Shown in pieces: positions 1-6,457 of a stretch of 21,195 bases of DNA (position 1 is the stretch's first letter; each line of letters begins with the position of its first letter). A program made the position numbers and the translations under genes. A model generated the notes under the pieces. It saw nothing but the letters and a program-made list of their open reading frames with translations, ran no database searches and had not been told where the DNA came from. Source of the stretch: UBA2266 sp964406945 (GTDB lineage: Bacteria; Planctomycetota; Phycisphaerae; Sedimentisphaerales; Anaerobacaceae); the NCBI GenBank assembly GCA_964406945.1, contig CAYOTO010000054.1:1-21195 (forward strand), in the 5' to 3' direction.

Positions 1-8
1 ACCTTCAT
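1..8 (-). CDS. possible start of a gene running off the left edge
   Basis: On the minus strand an ATG at 8-6 is preceded by GGAG at 20-17 and AAGGA just before it, which looks like a ribosome binding site. Another in-frame ATG lies at 20-18. Only two full codons lie inside the window, so the product cannot be identified. If real, the gene is divergent from nothing nearby and is transcribed away from the 1-202 repeat region. This is a weak call based only on a start-like context. Confidence 0.2.
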
Positions 9-68
9 ATCCTTCTCCATAATGGTGTTCGAGTTTCTAAAACCGTCTTTTTAGTGCATCGTGAAAAC

Positions 69-106
69 CCACGTGCTCTGCACGTGGTCAGAGTCGTTTG
101 GCTCTG
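69..106 (+). repeat. REP-like two-hairpin element, copy A
   Basis: Hairpin 1 is CCACGTGC (69-76), loop TCT, GCACGTGG (80-87): a perfect 8-bp stem. It is followed directly by hairpin 2, CAGAGTC (89-95), loop GTTT, GGCTCTG (100-106): a 7-bp stem with one T-G wobble. The same two-hairpin unit ends the window at 21160-21195 with different stem and loop bases, so this is a dispersed repeat family. Extragenic short palindromes of this kind resemble REP elements mobilised by Y1 (RAYT/TnpA-REP) transposases; no such transposase is in the window. Confidence 0.6.
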
Positions 107-122
107 CCTGTACAGTGCTGTT

Positions 123-201
123 GAAATCGCGGTGGCGAAGCCATGAATCGGGCGGGAAAGCCACGGCCTCTGGCCGTGGATAGCCCGATGCAAGCGATTT
201 C
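123..201. repeat. nested inverted repeat with REP-like core hairpin
   Basis: Three nested stems: GAAATCGC (123-130) with GCGATTTC (194-201); ATCGGGC (147-153) with GCCCGAT (183-189); and a core CCACGGCC (161-168), loop TCT, GGCCGTGG (172-179). The core has the same 8-bp stem and TCT loop as the copy at 69-87 but lacks the second hairpin. The structure ends one base before the stop codon of the minus-strand isomerase gene, so it lies in that gene's 3' UTR and may act as a transcript end or 3' stabiliser. No T-tract follows, so a classical terminator is not shown. Confidence 0.55.
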
Positions 202-202
202 T

Positions 203-1036
203 TTACTCGCATTCGAGGCCTACGTCGGCAGCAATTTCCCGGACCGCGGCGATTGCTCTGGAAAACAGTTCCGGACCTGTCTGCCCGCTGAACTGACCTC
301 CGACCTGCAGATGCGGCTCCATTGTCATACAGCCGTCGTAATTCATCGCCGCAAGCTCGGCAAGCAGTTCCCTGATCTGGCCGTCTCCCTCACCGGGAAC
401 GCTGCCGGTGTCGGCGCCCAGTTTCCAGTCCTTGATGTGGATGTGCACTACGTACGGCTTCATCAACGGCCAGCTTGTTTCAATCGGATTTGTGTCTTTC
501 TCGCCCCAGACGAAGTTCGCCGGGTCATATACCAGCCTCAGTTTGGGCGAACCGACTGTCTCAATCAAATCCACACAGTTCTTTGCCGTATGGCCGTAAA
601 TCTTAGCCTCGTTTTCATGCACCATGACAGCGTCGCTGCTCTGCATGGCGTCCACCTTGGCGGCCATCCTGTCCATTACTTCTTCACGATAATCGTCGAT
701 ATTCTTGCCTTCGGGCGGATAATAGCTGAACATCCGAATGTAAGGCGCGCCGAAGAACTCGGCCAGTTCGACCGCATGTTTGAACTTGTCCAGATGCGGC
801 TCAAAAGGTTCATCCAGCTTTACTTTTCCGATGGGCGATCCGATCGCACTGACCTTCAGCCCGTGATCGTCGATCATCTTCTTGACCTCTTTCAGTTCGG
901 AATCCGGGAGGTCCATAATGTTCTTCTTGTCTATGAAGCGAGGCTCGATATGTCCGACCTTTTCACTCGCCAGATATTTTACCTGGTCAAGGAAACTATC
1001 GATGACTTCATCAGCAAATGCACTTAGCTTGGCCAT
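203..1036 (-). CDS. sugar phosphate isomerase/epimerase-like TIM-barrel protein
   Basis: A 277-residue cytoplasmic protein of the xylose-isomerase-like TIM-barrel (AP endonuclease family 2) fold. Expected metal-site positions are visible: E141 in HENEAK, D171 in YDPANF, H198/H200 in HIHIKD with K202-D203, and E240 in MEPHLQ. Members usually isomerise or epimerise sugars, sugar acids or inositol derivatives using a divalent metal; the substrate is not predictable here. The start is supported by AAGGAG nine bases upstream of the ATG. It lies 38 bp downstream of the enolase-superfamily gene on the same strand, so the two probably form an operon driven from the promoter near 2537-2564. No signal peptide is seen, unlike the related protein at 4102-5052. 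Confidence 0.85.
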   Translation of the reverse strand: MAKLSAFADEVIDSFLDQVKYLASEKVGHIEPRFIDKKNIMDLPDSELKEVKKMIDDHGLKVSAIGSPIGKVKLDEPFEPHLDKFKHAVELAEFFGAPYIRMFSYYPPEGKNIDDYREEVMDRMAAKVDAMQSSDAVMVHENEAKIYGHTAKNCVDLIETVGSPKLRLVYDPANFVWGEKDTNPIETSWPLMKPYVVHIHIKDWKLGADTGSVPGEGDGQIRELLAELAAMNYDGCMTMEPHLQVGGQFSGQTGPELFSRAIAAVREIAADVGLECE

Positions 1037-1074
1037 ATTTAACTTTCTCCTTCTGGGTTAAACCATATATGTCA

Positions 1075-2475
1075 TCATGTAATTTTTTCATATTCCGCCG
1101 TCGGCGCCGGCAGGTCCCTGGTGATTTCATCGAGCCGGTAACCGAATCCCGGCCCTGTCAGCGTCGAAAGGTCCACGCACCCGCCGCGACGCCGATACAG
1201 ACCGGGATGCACAGCCTCTTCCGGTTCAGACGCCGCGGGGTAAAACTGCATGCTGTTGGTTTCAACGCCCATGATTGTCTCGGCATGAGCGGCAAGACGA
1301 ACGTGTGGTATCTGGGCGAGCATCGGATTGGTCAGATCCTGCACCATCAGCGTCATGCCGTGTGCCTTGGCCCAGCAAAGACTCAATATTGCACCGGTTT
1401 GCGTCTTGCAGGTCTTCAGTGCGACCCCCGTCCAGCCCAGACTGCGCCCAAGTCTGACAACTTTCCAGTCATGAGCGCTTTCGTCCATAAACAGCGGCTT
1501 GCGGGCTGAGACGCTGTGAACGTCTATCTGATTCTGCAGCAGATCGTACGGGAAAGGCTGTTCGACGTAGAGGATCATCTGGTAAATCCGCGGATACTCC
1601 ACCATCAGCCTGTCCAGAATGTCGTTTACATACTGCGGATCGTTTACCGTGCAGTTAAAATCGCTGGTCAGCCAGAGCACTGCTTTTTCCAGGGCAATCC
1701 GGCCCACCTTAACCAGACGCTCGAAATCCCACGCAGCATCATTGCCCCGCAGTTTCACTTTCAGACATGTCAGATCGTCGCGATCTATCCAGTCCACAAG
1801 AAGCACCGGATACCCGTCGTCCGGCTCGTCGCCCGTCAACTCGGATTCGTCGAGTTTGTCTTTACCTCCGACCAAGTGCCATGCGGGCATTTTCGTCGGA
1901 GCCTGCAAATTCAAAAAATCGCACGGATACTTGCCTTCGAACGAAATCTCGGCATCCGCGGCCGGCTCGATCAAGGATGCCAGATCCTCATTCATGTATC
2001 TATCGCTGTAAGTCTTATACACATCCACGTCATGCAGTCTGCCGTAAGCATCGTGCAGCGCCAGATCAAACGCCGAACAGCAAACAAGCGCCGCCAGTCG
2101 CGGCATGCGGGCGGCCATGCTGCTGTTGAGTTGGTCCAGAATGACCGGAAGCCTCGATTCGAGAAAGCGGGCGCCGATTTCGATAGGGTGGCCGTAATCG
2201 GACAAATTCGCCCAGTCTTCGGCTAGCATCAGGCAAAACCGCTTCATGTGCTCATGCCGCTCCTGATAGGTCAGTTGCGCCGGCCAGGCCCACTGAACGC
2301 TCAACGGAGTCTCGCCCCAGCCGTCTGCGGTGCGGCCCCGGGCATCCTGCACCGTAATTCTGACTCGCGCGCAGGTAACGGAAGTGAGTGTCTCGGGTCC
2401 GAATTTCAGCGGCACCCGCGTCTCGACCGGAATGAAATACAGTTTTACAGCTAAGGGGCTTATATCAGTCTTCAT
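1075..2475 (-). CDS. enolase-superfamily (mandelate racemase/muconate lactonizing-like) enzyme
   Basis: A 466-residue protein with the barrel signatures of the superfamily: a K239-x-K241 catalytic pair, metal ligands D272 (SDFN), E305 (VEQPFP) and D331/E332 (MDES), and K354 at the expected opposite general base position (ALKTCK). The KxK plus distal lysine layout is that of the muconate lactonizing/dipeptide epimerase subgroup. Such enzymes abstract a proton alpha to a carboxylate; dehydration, epimerisation and cycloisomerisation are all possible. At 466 residues it is longer than the usual 350-400; the extra length sits around residues 150-235, between the N-terminal capping region and the KxK strand, and is rich in Asp and Glu. 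First gene of a likely operon with the downstream isomerase. No clear Shine-Dalgarno precedes the ATG. Confidence 0.8.
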   Translation of the reverse strand: MKTDISPLAVKLYFIPVETRVPLKFGPETLTSVTCARVRITVQDARGRTADGWGETPLSVQWAWPAQLTYQERHEHMKRFCLMLAEDWANLSDYGHPIEIGARFLESRLPVILDQLNSSMAARMPRLAALVCCSAFDLALHDAYGRLHDVDVYKTYSDRYMNEDLASLIEPAADAEISFEGKYPCDFLNLQAPTKMPAWHLVGGKDKLDESELTGDEPDDGYPVLLVDWIDRDDLTCLKVKLRGNDAAWDFERLVKVGRIALEKAVLWLTSDFNCTVNDPQYVNDILDRLMVEYPRIYQMILYVEQPFPYDLLQNQIDVHSVSARKPLFMDESAHDWKVVRLGRSLGWTGVALKTCKTQTGAILSLCWAKAHGMTLMVQDLTNPMLAQIPHVRLAAHAETIMGVETNSMQFYPAASEPEEAVHPGLYRRRGGCVDLSTLTGPGFGYRLDEITRDLPAPTAEYEKIT

Positions 2476-2536
2476 ATTCGCACATAATTGTAATTACTGA
2501 ATTCGCCTGCTCCGCTTCCTAAAATACGCAACACGA

Positions 2537-2564
2537 TTTATACAGGGTCCGACGCGATTGTCAA
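2537..2564 (-). promoter_or_regulatory. sigma70-type promoter for the enolase-like/isomerase operon
   Basis: On the minus strand a perfect TTGACA (2564-2559) is separated by 16 bp from TATAAA (2542-2537). Transcription would start near 2530, giving a leader of about 55 nt before the ATG at 2475. It faces away from the promoter at 2629-2656, forming a divergent control region. Confidence 0.7.
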
Positions 2565-2628
2565 CCCAAACCCCTGCCCCGACTGCATCGAGGCGGCTGC
2601 AGGCGGGCGAAAAAGGCCGCTTTTTGGG

Positions 2629-2656
2629 TTGCGTAGGCTCCATGATAGCTTATAAT
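2629..2656 (+). promoter_or_regulatory. sigma70-type promoter for the Gfo/Idh/MocA gene
   Basis: TTGCGT (2629-2634), 16-bp spacer, perfect TATAAT (2651-2656). The start would fall near 2663, leaving a leader of about 98 nt that begins with the hairpin at 2662-2700. Confidence 0.6.
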
Positions 2657-2661
2657 TCTGT

Positions 2662-2700
2662 TTCGCCCCTTTTTTCGGAGGCGGTGCTTTCAGGGGCGAA
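2662..2700 (+). promoter_or_regulatory. 5' leader hairpin
   Basis: TTCGCCCCT (2662-2670) pairs perfectly with AGGGGCGAA (2692-2700), a 9-bp stem with a 21-nt loop. It sits at the predicted 5' end of the dehydrogenase mRNA. It may stabilise the transcript or be part of a larger regulatory leader. The loop starts with TTTTT, but that run follows the first arm rather than the closed stem, so it is not a terminator on the plus strand. Confidence 0.4.
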
Positions 2701-2760
2701 TAAGACGTTAGATCGATTACAGGACAGGTTTGTCGAAAAGAGAATTTGAAAGGAGTAGGC

Positions 2761-3933
2761 ATGACACTCGACCGCAATCTCAAAATGGGAATGGTTGGCG
2801 GAGGACCCGGAGCATTCATTGGCGAGGTACACCGAAAAGCGGCTCGCATGGACGGCGGCATCGATCTGGTGGCCGGTGCGTTCGATATAAACGCCCGCAA
2901 GTCCAAACAAATGGGCAAAGAGCTTAATCTCGACAAAAAACGCGTTTACAGCGATTACAAGCAGATGATCGAAAAGGAACTCGCTTTGCCCGAGGGCGAG
3001 AGAATCGACTTTGTTTCCATCACGACGCCGAACAACTGGCACTTTCCAATCGCCAAGGACTTCCTCGAAGCGGGCTTCAACGTAATGTGTGAAAAGCCCA
3101 TGACGCTGAACGTCAAAGAAGCCAAGGATCTTAAACAGATCGTCAAGAAGAGCGGTAAGGTCTTCGGCCTTATGCACAACTATACCGGTTATCCCATGGT
3201 CAAGTGCGCCAGGGATATGGTCAAATCAGGCGAACTGGGCAAGATTCGCAAGGTCGTGGTTCAGTACCCGCAGGGCTGGCTGGCAACCGCCGTCGAGAAG
3301 ACCGGCAACCAGCAGGCCTCGTGGCGGACCGACCCCAAACAGAGTGGCGGCGCCGGCTGCATGGGCGATATCGGCACGCACGCCGAGAACCTCGCCGAGT
3401 ACATTACAGGCCTGAAGATTACGCACATCTGTGCGGATCTAAGCATCTTCGTCAAGGGCCGCAAACTCGACGACGACGGCAACTGCCTGCTTCGCTTCAA
3501 TAACGGCGCCAGAGGCATTCTGCACGCCAGTCAGATCTCCATCGGCGAAGAGAATAACCTCGCTATCTGGATTTATGGCGAGGAAAAGAGCGTCGAATGG
3601 CATCAGGAACATCCGAATTATCTGTATGTGAAGGTCCCGGACGGCCCAATGCAGGTGTGGCGTCGTGGTAACGACTATGTGGCCGACAAAAGTGCGTCGG
3701 CCGGTCGTGCAACCAGGCTTCCCTTCGGCCATCCCGAAGCCTTCTTCGAGGCCTTCGCCAACAATTACGTCAATTTCGGCGATACGATCAGGGCGAAGCT
3801 GACCGGCGAAGAGCCGGACGAGCTTATGCTGGACTTTCCCGATGTTGAGGACGGCCTCCGCGGTATGCTGTTCATCGATACGGTACTGGCCAGCACCAAC
3901 AGCAAACAAAAATGGACCGCCTTCAAGAAGTAA
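2761..3933 (+). CDS. Gfo/Idh/MocA family NAD(P)-dependent oxidoreductase
   Basis: A 390-residue dehydrogenase. Residues 8-18 hold the Rossmann dinucleotide motif (MGMVGGGPGAF), and residues 109-113 the family motif ending EKP with catalytic K112. The second catalytic block, GDIGTHAEN, supplies D203 and H207. The C-terminal half is the alpha/beta substrate domain. The family oxidises or epimerises hydroxyl groups of sugars and inositols with NAD(P); the exact substrate is unknown. The start at 2761 is chosen over an upstream TTG at 2746 because AAAGGAG (2749-2755) sits 5 bp before this ATG and would otherwise be inside the coding sequence. It has its own promoter and is followed by a terminator at 3985-4010, so it may be monocistronic. 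Neighbouring isomerase and enolase-like genes suggest one shared catabolic pathway. Confidence 0.9.
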   Translation: MTLDRNLKMGMVGGGPGAFIGEVHRKAARMDGGIDLVAGAFDINARKSKQMGKELNLDKKRVYSDYKQMIEKELALPEGERIDFVSITTPNNWHFPIAKDFLEAGFNVMCEKPMTLNVKEAKDLKQIVKKSGKVFGLMHNYTGYPMVKCARDMVKSGELGKIRKVVVQYPQGWLATAVEKTGNQQASWRTDPKQSGGAGCMGDIGTHAENLAEYITGLKITHICADLSIFVKGRKLDDDGNCLLRFNNGARGILHASQISIGEENNLAIWIYGEEKSVEWHQEHPNYLYVKVPDGPMQVWRRGNDYVADKSASAGRATRLPFGHPEAFFEAFANNYVNFGDTIRAKLTGEEPDELMLDFPDVEDGLRGMLFIDTVLASTNSKQKWTAFKK

Positions 3934-3984
3934 GGCGCCTGTTAAACTGTTTGCGTGTATGAGTATACAACGCTTGTCCTGTGC

Positions 3985-4010
3985 AGACGCCGCAGGGCAG
4001 GCGTTTTTTT
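3985..4010 (+). terminator. intrinsic terminator after the dehydrogenase gene
   Basis: ACGCC (3987-3991), loop GCAGGGCA, GGCGT (4000-4004), with two further weak outer pairs, then an uninterrupted T run to 4010. It lies about 50 bp after the stop codon at 3933 and separates this gene from the next one. Confidence 0.7.
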
Positions 4011-4048
4011 GTACCATTATAGACTCGACGCCGTCTGTTATATTTGTT

Positions 4049-4060
4049 CAAAACGTTTTG
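4049..4060. promoter_or_regulatory. LacI-family-like operator palindrome
   Basis: A perfect 12-bp palindrome, CAAAACGTTTTG, with a central CG flanked by AAA/TTT, the core typical of LacI/PurR/CcpA-type operators. It lies about 40 bp upstream of the ATG of the Tat-exported isomerase-like gene. A 12-bp palindrome can occur by chance, and no LacI-type regulator gene is in the window. Confidence 0.35.
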
Positions 4061-4101
4061 TCGCATACTGCGTGAATGCCCATCTGTTAAGGAGTTGTAT
4101 G

Positions 4102-5052
4102 ATGAAAGAAGGCAGCAGCAATACCCAGGAAAGATCCAGCATGTCCAGGCGGGGTTTCGTTGCCTCTGCTGCAGTGGCCGCAATTGCCGCCACAGGCGCT
4201 GTCAAGAAGACCGCCGCGCAACCGTCGAATGCCAGGTTTAAGCTGAAATACGCCCCGAACCTCGGCACCTTCCGCCAGCACGCCGGCAAGGATCCTATCG
4301 ATAATCTGCAGTTCATGGCCGACGAAGGTTTCCGGGCCATGTTCGACAACGGCTTTGCCCGCAAGCCCAAGGACCTTCAAAACAAAATCGCCGCCGAGAT
4401 GGACAAACTCGGGCTTGAGATGGGTCCTTTTGTGCTGTACGCGGATTTCGGCAAGAAGAGCTTCGTTACACGCGATAAAGACGTCCGCAAGATGCTCATA
4501 GCGAAGATGAAAGAAGGCGTCGAAATCAAAGAGCGGACGCAGGCCAAGTGGGCTCTGGTGGTTCCCGGCAGATTTGATGAAGGGCTGGAATGGGCTTATC
4601 AGACTGCCAATGTCATAGAGAATCTCAAGTACTGTGCGGAAGTCGTGGAGAAATCCGGACTTATCCTTGTTTTAGAGCCTCTGAACGCCTGGACCAACCA
4701 TCCCGGGCTTTTCCTGACGAAGATTCCGCAGGCATACCAGATATGCAGAGCGGTCGACAGCCCGTCTGTTAAGATAGTCAATGATCTGTACCATCAGCAG
4801 ATCACCGAGGGTAATCTAATTCCGAACATCGACATGGCCTGGTCGGAGATTGCCACCTATCACGTCGGCGACAATCCCGGCCGAAAAGAGCCTGGAACAG
4901 GCGAAATCAACTACCAGAACATCTTCAAACACCTCTACAAAAGAGGCTATGATGGAGTTCTTTGCGCCGAGCACGGAAAGAGCAAGGGCGGCAAAGAGGG
5001 CGAGCGAGCCCTTATCGAAGCCTATCGCTGGGCGGACGATTTCGAAGTTTGA
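4102..5052 (+). CDS. Tat-exported hydroxypyruvate isomerase-like TIM-barrel protein
   Basis: A 316-residue protein. Residues 15-20 read SRRGFV, a twin-arginine motif, followed by an Ala-rich hydrophobic stretch (about 21-34), so the protein is probably exported folded to the periplasm. The mature part is a TIM barrel; LEPLNAW (E near 192), VNDLYHQQ, a HVGDNPGRKEPGTGEINY block and AEHG match the hydroxypyruvate isomerase (Hyi) family rather than the plainer sugar epimerases. AAGGAG at 4089-4094 sits 7 bp before the ATG at 4102; an adjacent ATG at 4099 and one at 4141 are alternatives, and the open frame extends upstream to 3955 without support. Export of an isomerase of central metabolism would be odd, so the true substrate is probably different. 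It follows a terminator and is likely expressed from its own promoter. Confidence 0.82.
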   Translation: MKEGSSNTQERSSMSRRGFVASAAVAAIAATGAVKKTAAQPSNARFKLKYAPNLGTFRQHAGKDPIDNLQFMADEGFRAMFDNGFARKPKDLQNKIAAEMDKLGLEMGPFVLYADFGKKSFVTRDKDVRKMLIAKMKEGVEIKERTQAKWALVVPGRFDEGLEWAYQTANVIENLKYCAEVVEKSGLILVLEPLNAWTNHPGLFLTKIPQAYQICRAVDSPSVKIVNDLYHQQITEGNLIPNIDMAWSEIATYHVGDNPGRKEPGTGEINYQNIFKHLYKRGYDGVLCAEHGKSKGGKEGERALIEAYRWADDFEV

Positions 5053-5070
5053 TCTGCTAAAAGATCTCTG

Positions 5071-5131
5071 GCGAACAAAAGGCCGCATCGTATTGAGATG
5101 CAGCCTTCTGCAAATAAGCTTGTTTGTTCGC
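5071..5131. terminator. nested hairpins between convergent genes, probable bidirectional terminator
   Basis: An outer 9-bp inverted repeat, GCGAACAAA (5071-5079) with TTTGTTCGC (5123-5131), encloses an inner hairpin AAGGC-c-GCATC (5079-5089), 7-nt loop, GATGC-a-GCCTT (5097-5107) with one C/A mismatch. On the minus strand the inner stem runs into TTTTG, as expected of a terminator for the SH3b gene that ends at 5132. On the plus strand it lies 20 bp after the isomerase-like stop. Confidence 0.6.
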
Positions 5132-6331
5132 TCAGTCGACTATTTCCAAGCCCGTGAATTTCACCAAGGCTCCGCCGGTCTGCGGATGGGGTACGATTTT
5201 ACCAATGAGGCCGACCTTCTTGTCCATATACAGATCAATATCTCTGTCCGTTGCTGACCCCGACGGAAGTGCATAACAAATAGTCTTTCCTGTGGGGTCG
5301 ACAATGCGATAGTGCATCAGAGAAGCTTCGGGACCATATATATTCGAGGTCGTAAGCTGTCCGATAGCGGCGAATTTGCCCTTGTCTACGAACTGCTCGA
5401 GCCGGGCCTCCTTGACCGATTCGATGCGGGCCAGCGCCTCTTCGGTGTCCGCGGTTTGTCGGCCGAGTTCCTTGTTAATCTTGATAACCATTTCGAGCCG
5501 TTTAATGCGTTCCAGAGCGAAATTGGCGTACTTAGCGGCCTTGCCTGCGCCTTCGGTTGCGGCGATTTCGCCAAGCTGCTTCTTCAAGTCCGCATAATCC
5601 TGCAATTGAACCGGCTTTGCCTTCTCAGCGTCGATCTTAGCCTCAATTTCCTCATATTTCTCGAGCATCTTGGCTTCGATGCTTTCCTCAGGCTCTTCTG
5701 CGGACCCAACCGCCGCATCATTCGCATCGACAGGGGCTTCGTTGGCGTCTGTCGCAGCCATCTCATCATCCGAATCGGGCGCCGGTATGATTGCTGAATC
5801 CACCGGTTTTGTGTAATTGCTGCTGACCCAAAGATAAGCACCTTTGGGGGGCTCGATCTTGCAGTAGTCGTCCTTTTCGACACCCAGAAGCTTGACCGTA
5901 TCCATGCGGTTAAGCTTTAGTTGCAGAGTCTCCGACCTGATGGGCTCTACGGATTCCGAACCCGCATAGACGCGAACGCGGTCGCCAGTTATCGTCGCAA
6001 TACTGGGATCATCGATGCTTACGGAGATGTACCGCATGGGGATCCACGAGAAGCTGCCTATAGGCGGAACAATACGCGACCAGCCGAGTTTTTCGTCAAC
6101 GACGGTAACCCTGTCGCCCTTGTCCAGTTGTCCGCAGCCATAATAATGTGTTCCCGGCCCCGACCGCACAAACACATCGTCTCCTGTGATTTGAGCCGTG
6201 TACGGAAAGCGTCCGCCGCCGGCGTTTGCATCGGTCGGCGGTGCAATTCTTACGGACGTGTCCATGCCCGGGCATGTGGATGCCGTGATTGCCGTGAGAA
6301 CCAGAATTAGCAGGCTGATGTGAGATCGCAT
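5132..6331 (-). CDS. exported protein with two SH3b domains and a coiled coil
   Basis: A 399-residue protein with an N-terminal hydrophobic signal (about residues 4-18) and a cysteine at 20; the residues before it (AST) do not make a good lipobox, so signal peptidase I cleavage is more likely. Residues 43-102 and 110-175 look like bacterial SH3 (SH3b) domains (VRSGPGTHYYGCGQ, KGDRVTVV; second RVRVYAG, ending AYLWVS). An acidic Ala/Asp/Glu linker (180-215) leads to a charged, probably coiled-coil stretch (215-320), and a beta-rich C-terminal part (320-399) follows. SH3b domains usually bind peptidoglycan or peptides in the envelope; no hydrolase domain is present. Start at 6331 is chosen because GGGAG lies 9 bp upstream; the frame remains open to 6361. 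Expressed from a predicted promoter at 6394-6422. Confidence 0.75.
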   Translation of the reverse strand: MRSHISLLILVLTAITASTCPGMDTSVRIAPPTDANAGGGRFPYTAQITGDDVFVRSGPGTHYYGCGQLDKGDRVTVVDEKLGWSRIVPPIGSFSWIPMRYISVSIDDPSIATITGDRVRVYAGSESVEPIRSETLQLKLNRMDTVKLLGVEKDDYCKIEPPKGAYLWVSSNYTKPVDSAIIPAPDSDDEMAATDANEAPVDANDAAVGSAEEPEESIEAKMLEKYEEIEAKIDAEKAKPVQLQDYADLKKQLGEIAATEGAGKAAKYANFALERIKRLEMVIKINKELGRQTADTEEALARIESVKEARLEQFVDKGKFAAIGQLTTSNIYGPEASLMHYRIVDPTGKTICYALPSGSATDRDIDLYMDKKVGLIGKIVPHPQTGGALVKFTGLEIVD

Positions 6332-6393
6332 TTTATGTATCTCCCAAAACCAGATTATCATCCTTAATTACCGGTAGAAACTTGACGAACTTC

Positions 6394-6422
6394 AGGTTAC
6401 CATCGCGCAGCAGGGCTGTCAA
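6394..6422 (-). promoter_or_regulatory. sigma70-type promoter for the SH3b gene
   Basis: On the minus strand TTGACA (6422-6417), 17-bp spacer, TAACCT (6399-6394). The -35 is perfect; the -10 matches the consensus in three of six bases. The start would be near 6387, leaving a 56-nt leader. Confidence 0.5.
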
Positions 6423-6435
6423 CTTTATGTTTTGT

Positions 6436-6457
6436 AAAAACAGCGGCGGGCGTTTTT
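6436..6457 (-). terminator. terminator of the rhomboid gene
   Basis: On the minus strand AAAAACGC pairs with GC-t-GTTTTT around a 5-nt GC-rich loop (6436-6457). The first arm begins in the stop codon of the rhomboid gene. The T run is part of the stem, so the A-rich side could also work as a plus-strand structure. Confidence 0.45.

Noticed and set aside
5..193. 62-codon minus-strand ORF
   Set aside because: It consists of the repeat hairpins and ends within them; no coding features.
2746..2760. TTG start for the Gfo/Idh/MocA protein
   Set aside because: It would bury the AAAGGAG ribosome binding site of the ATG at 2761.
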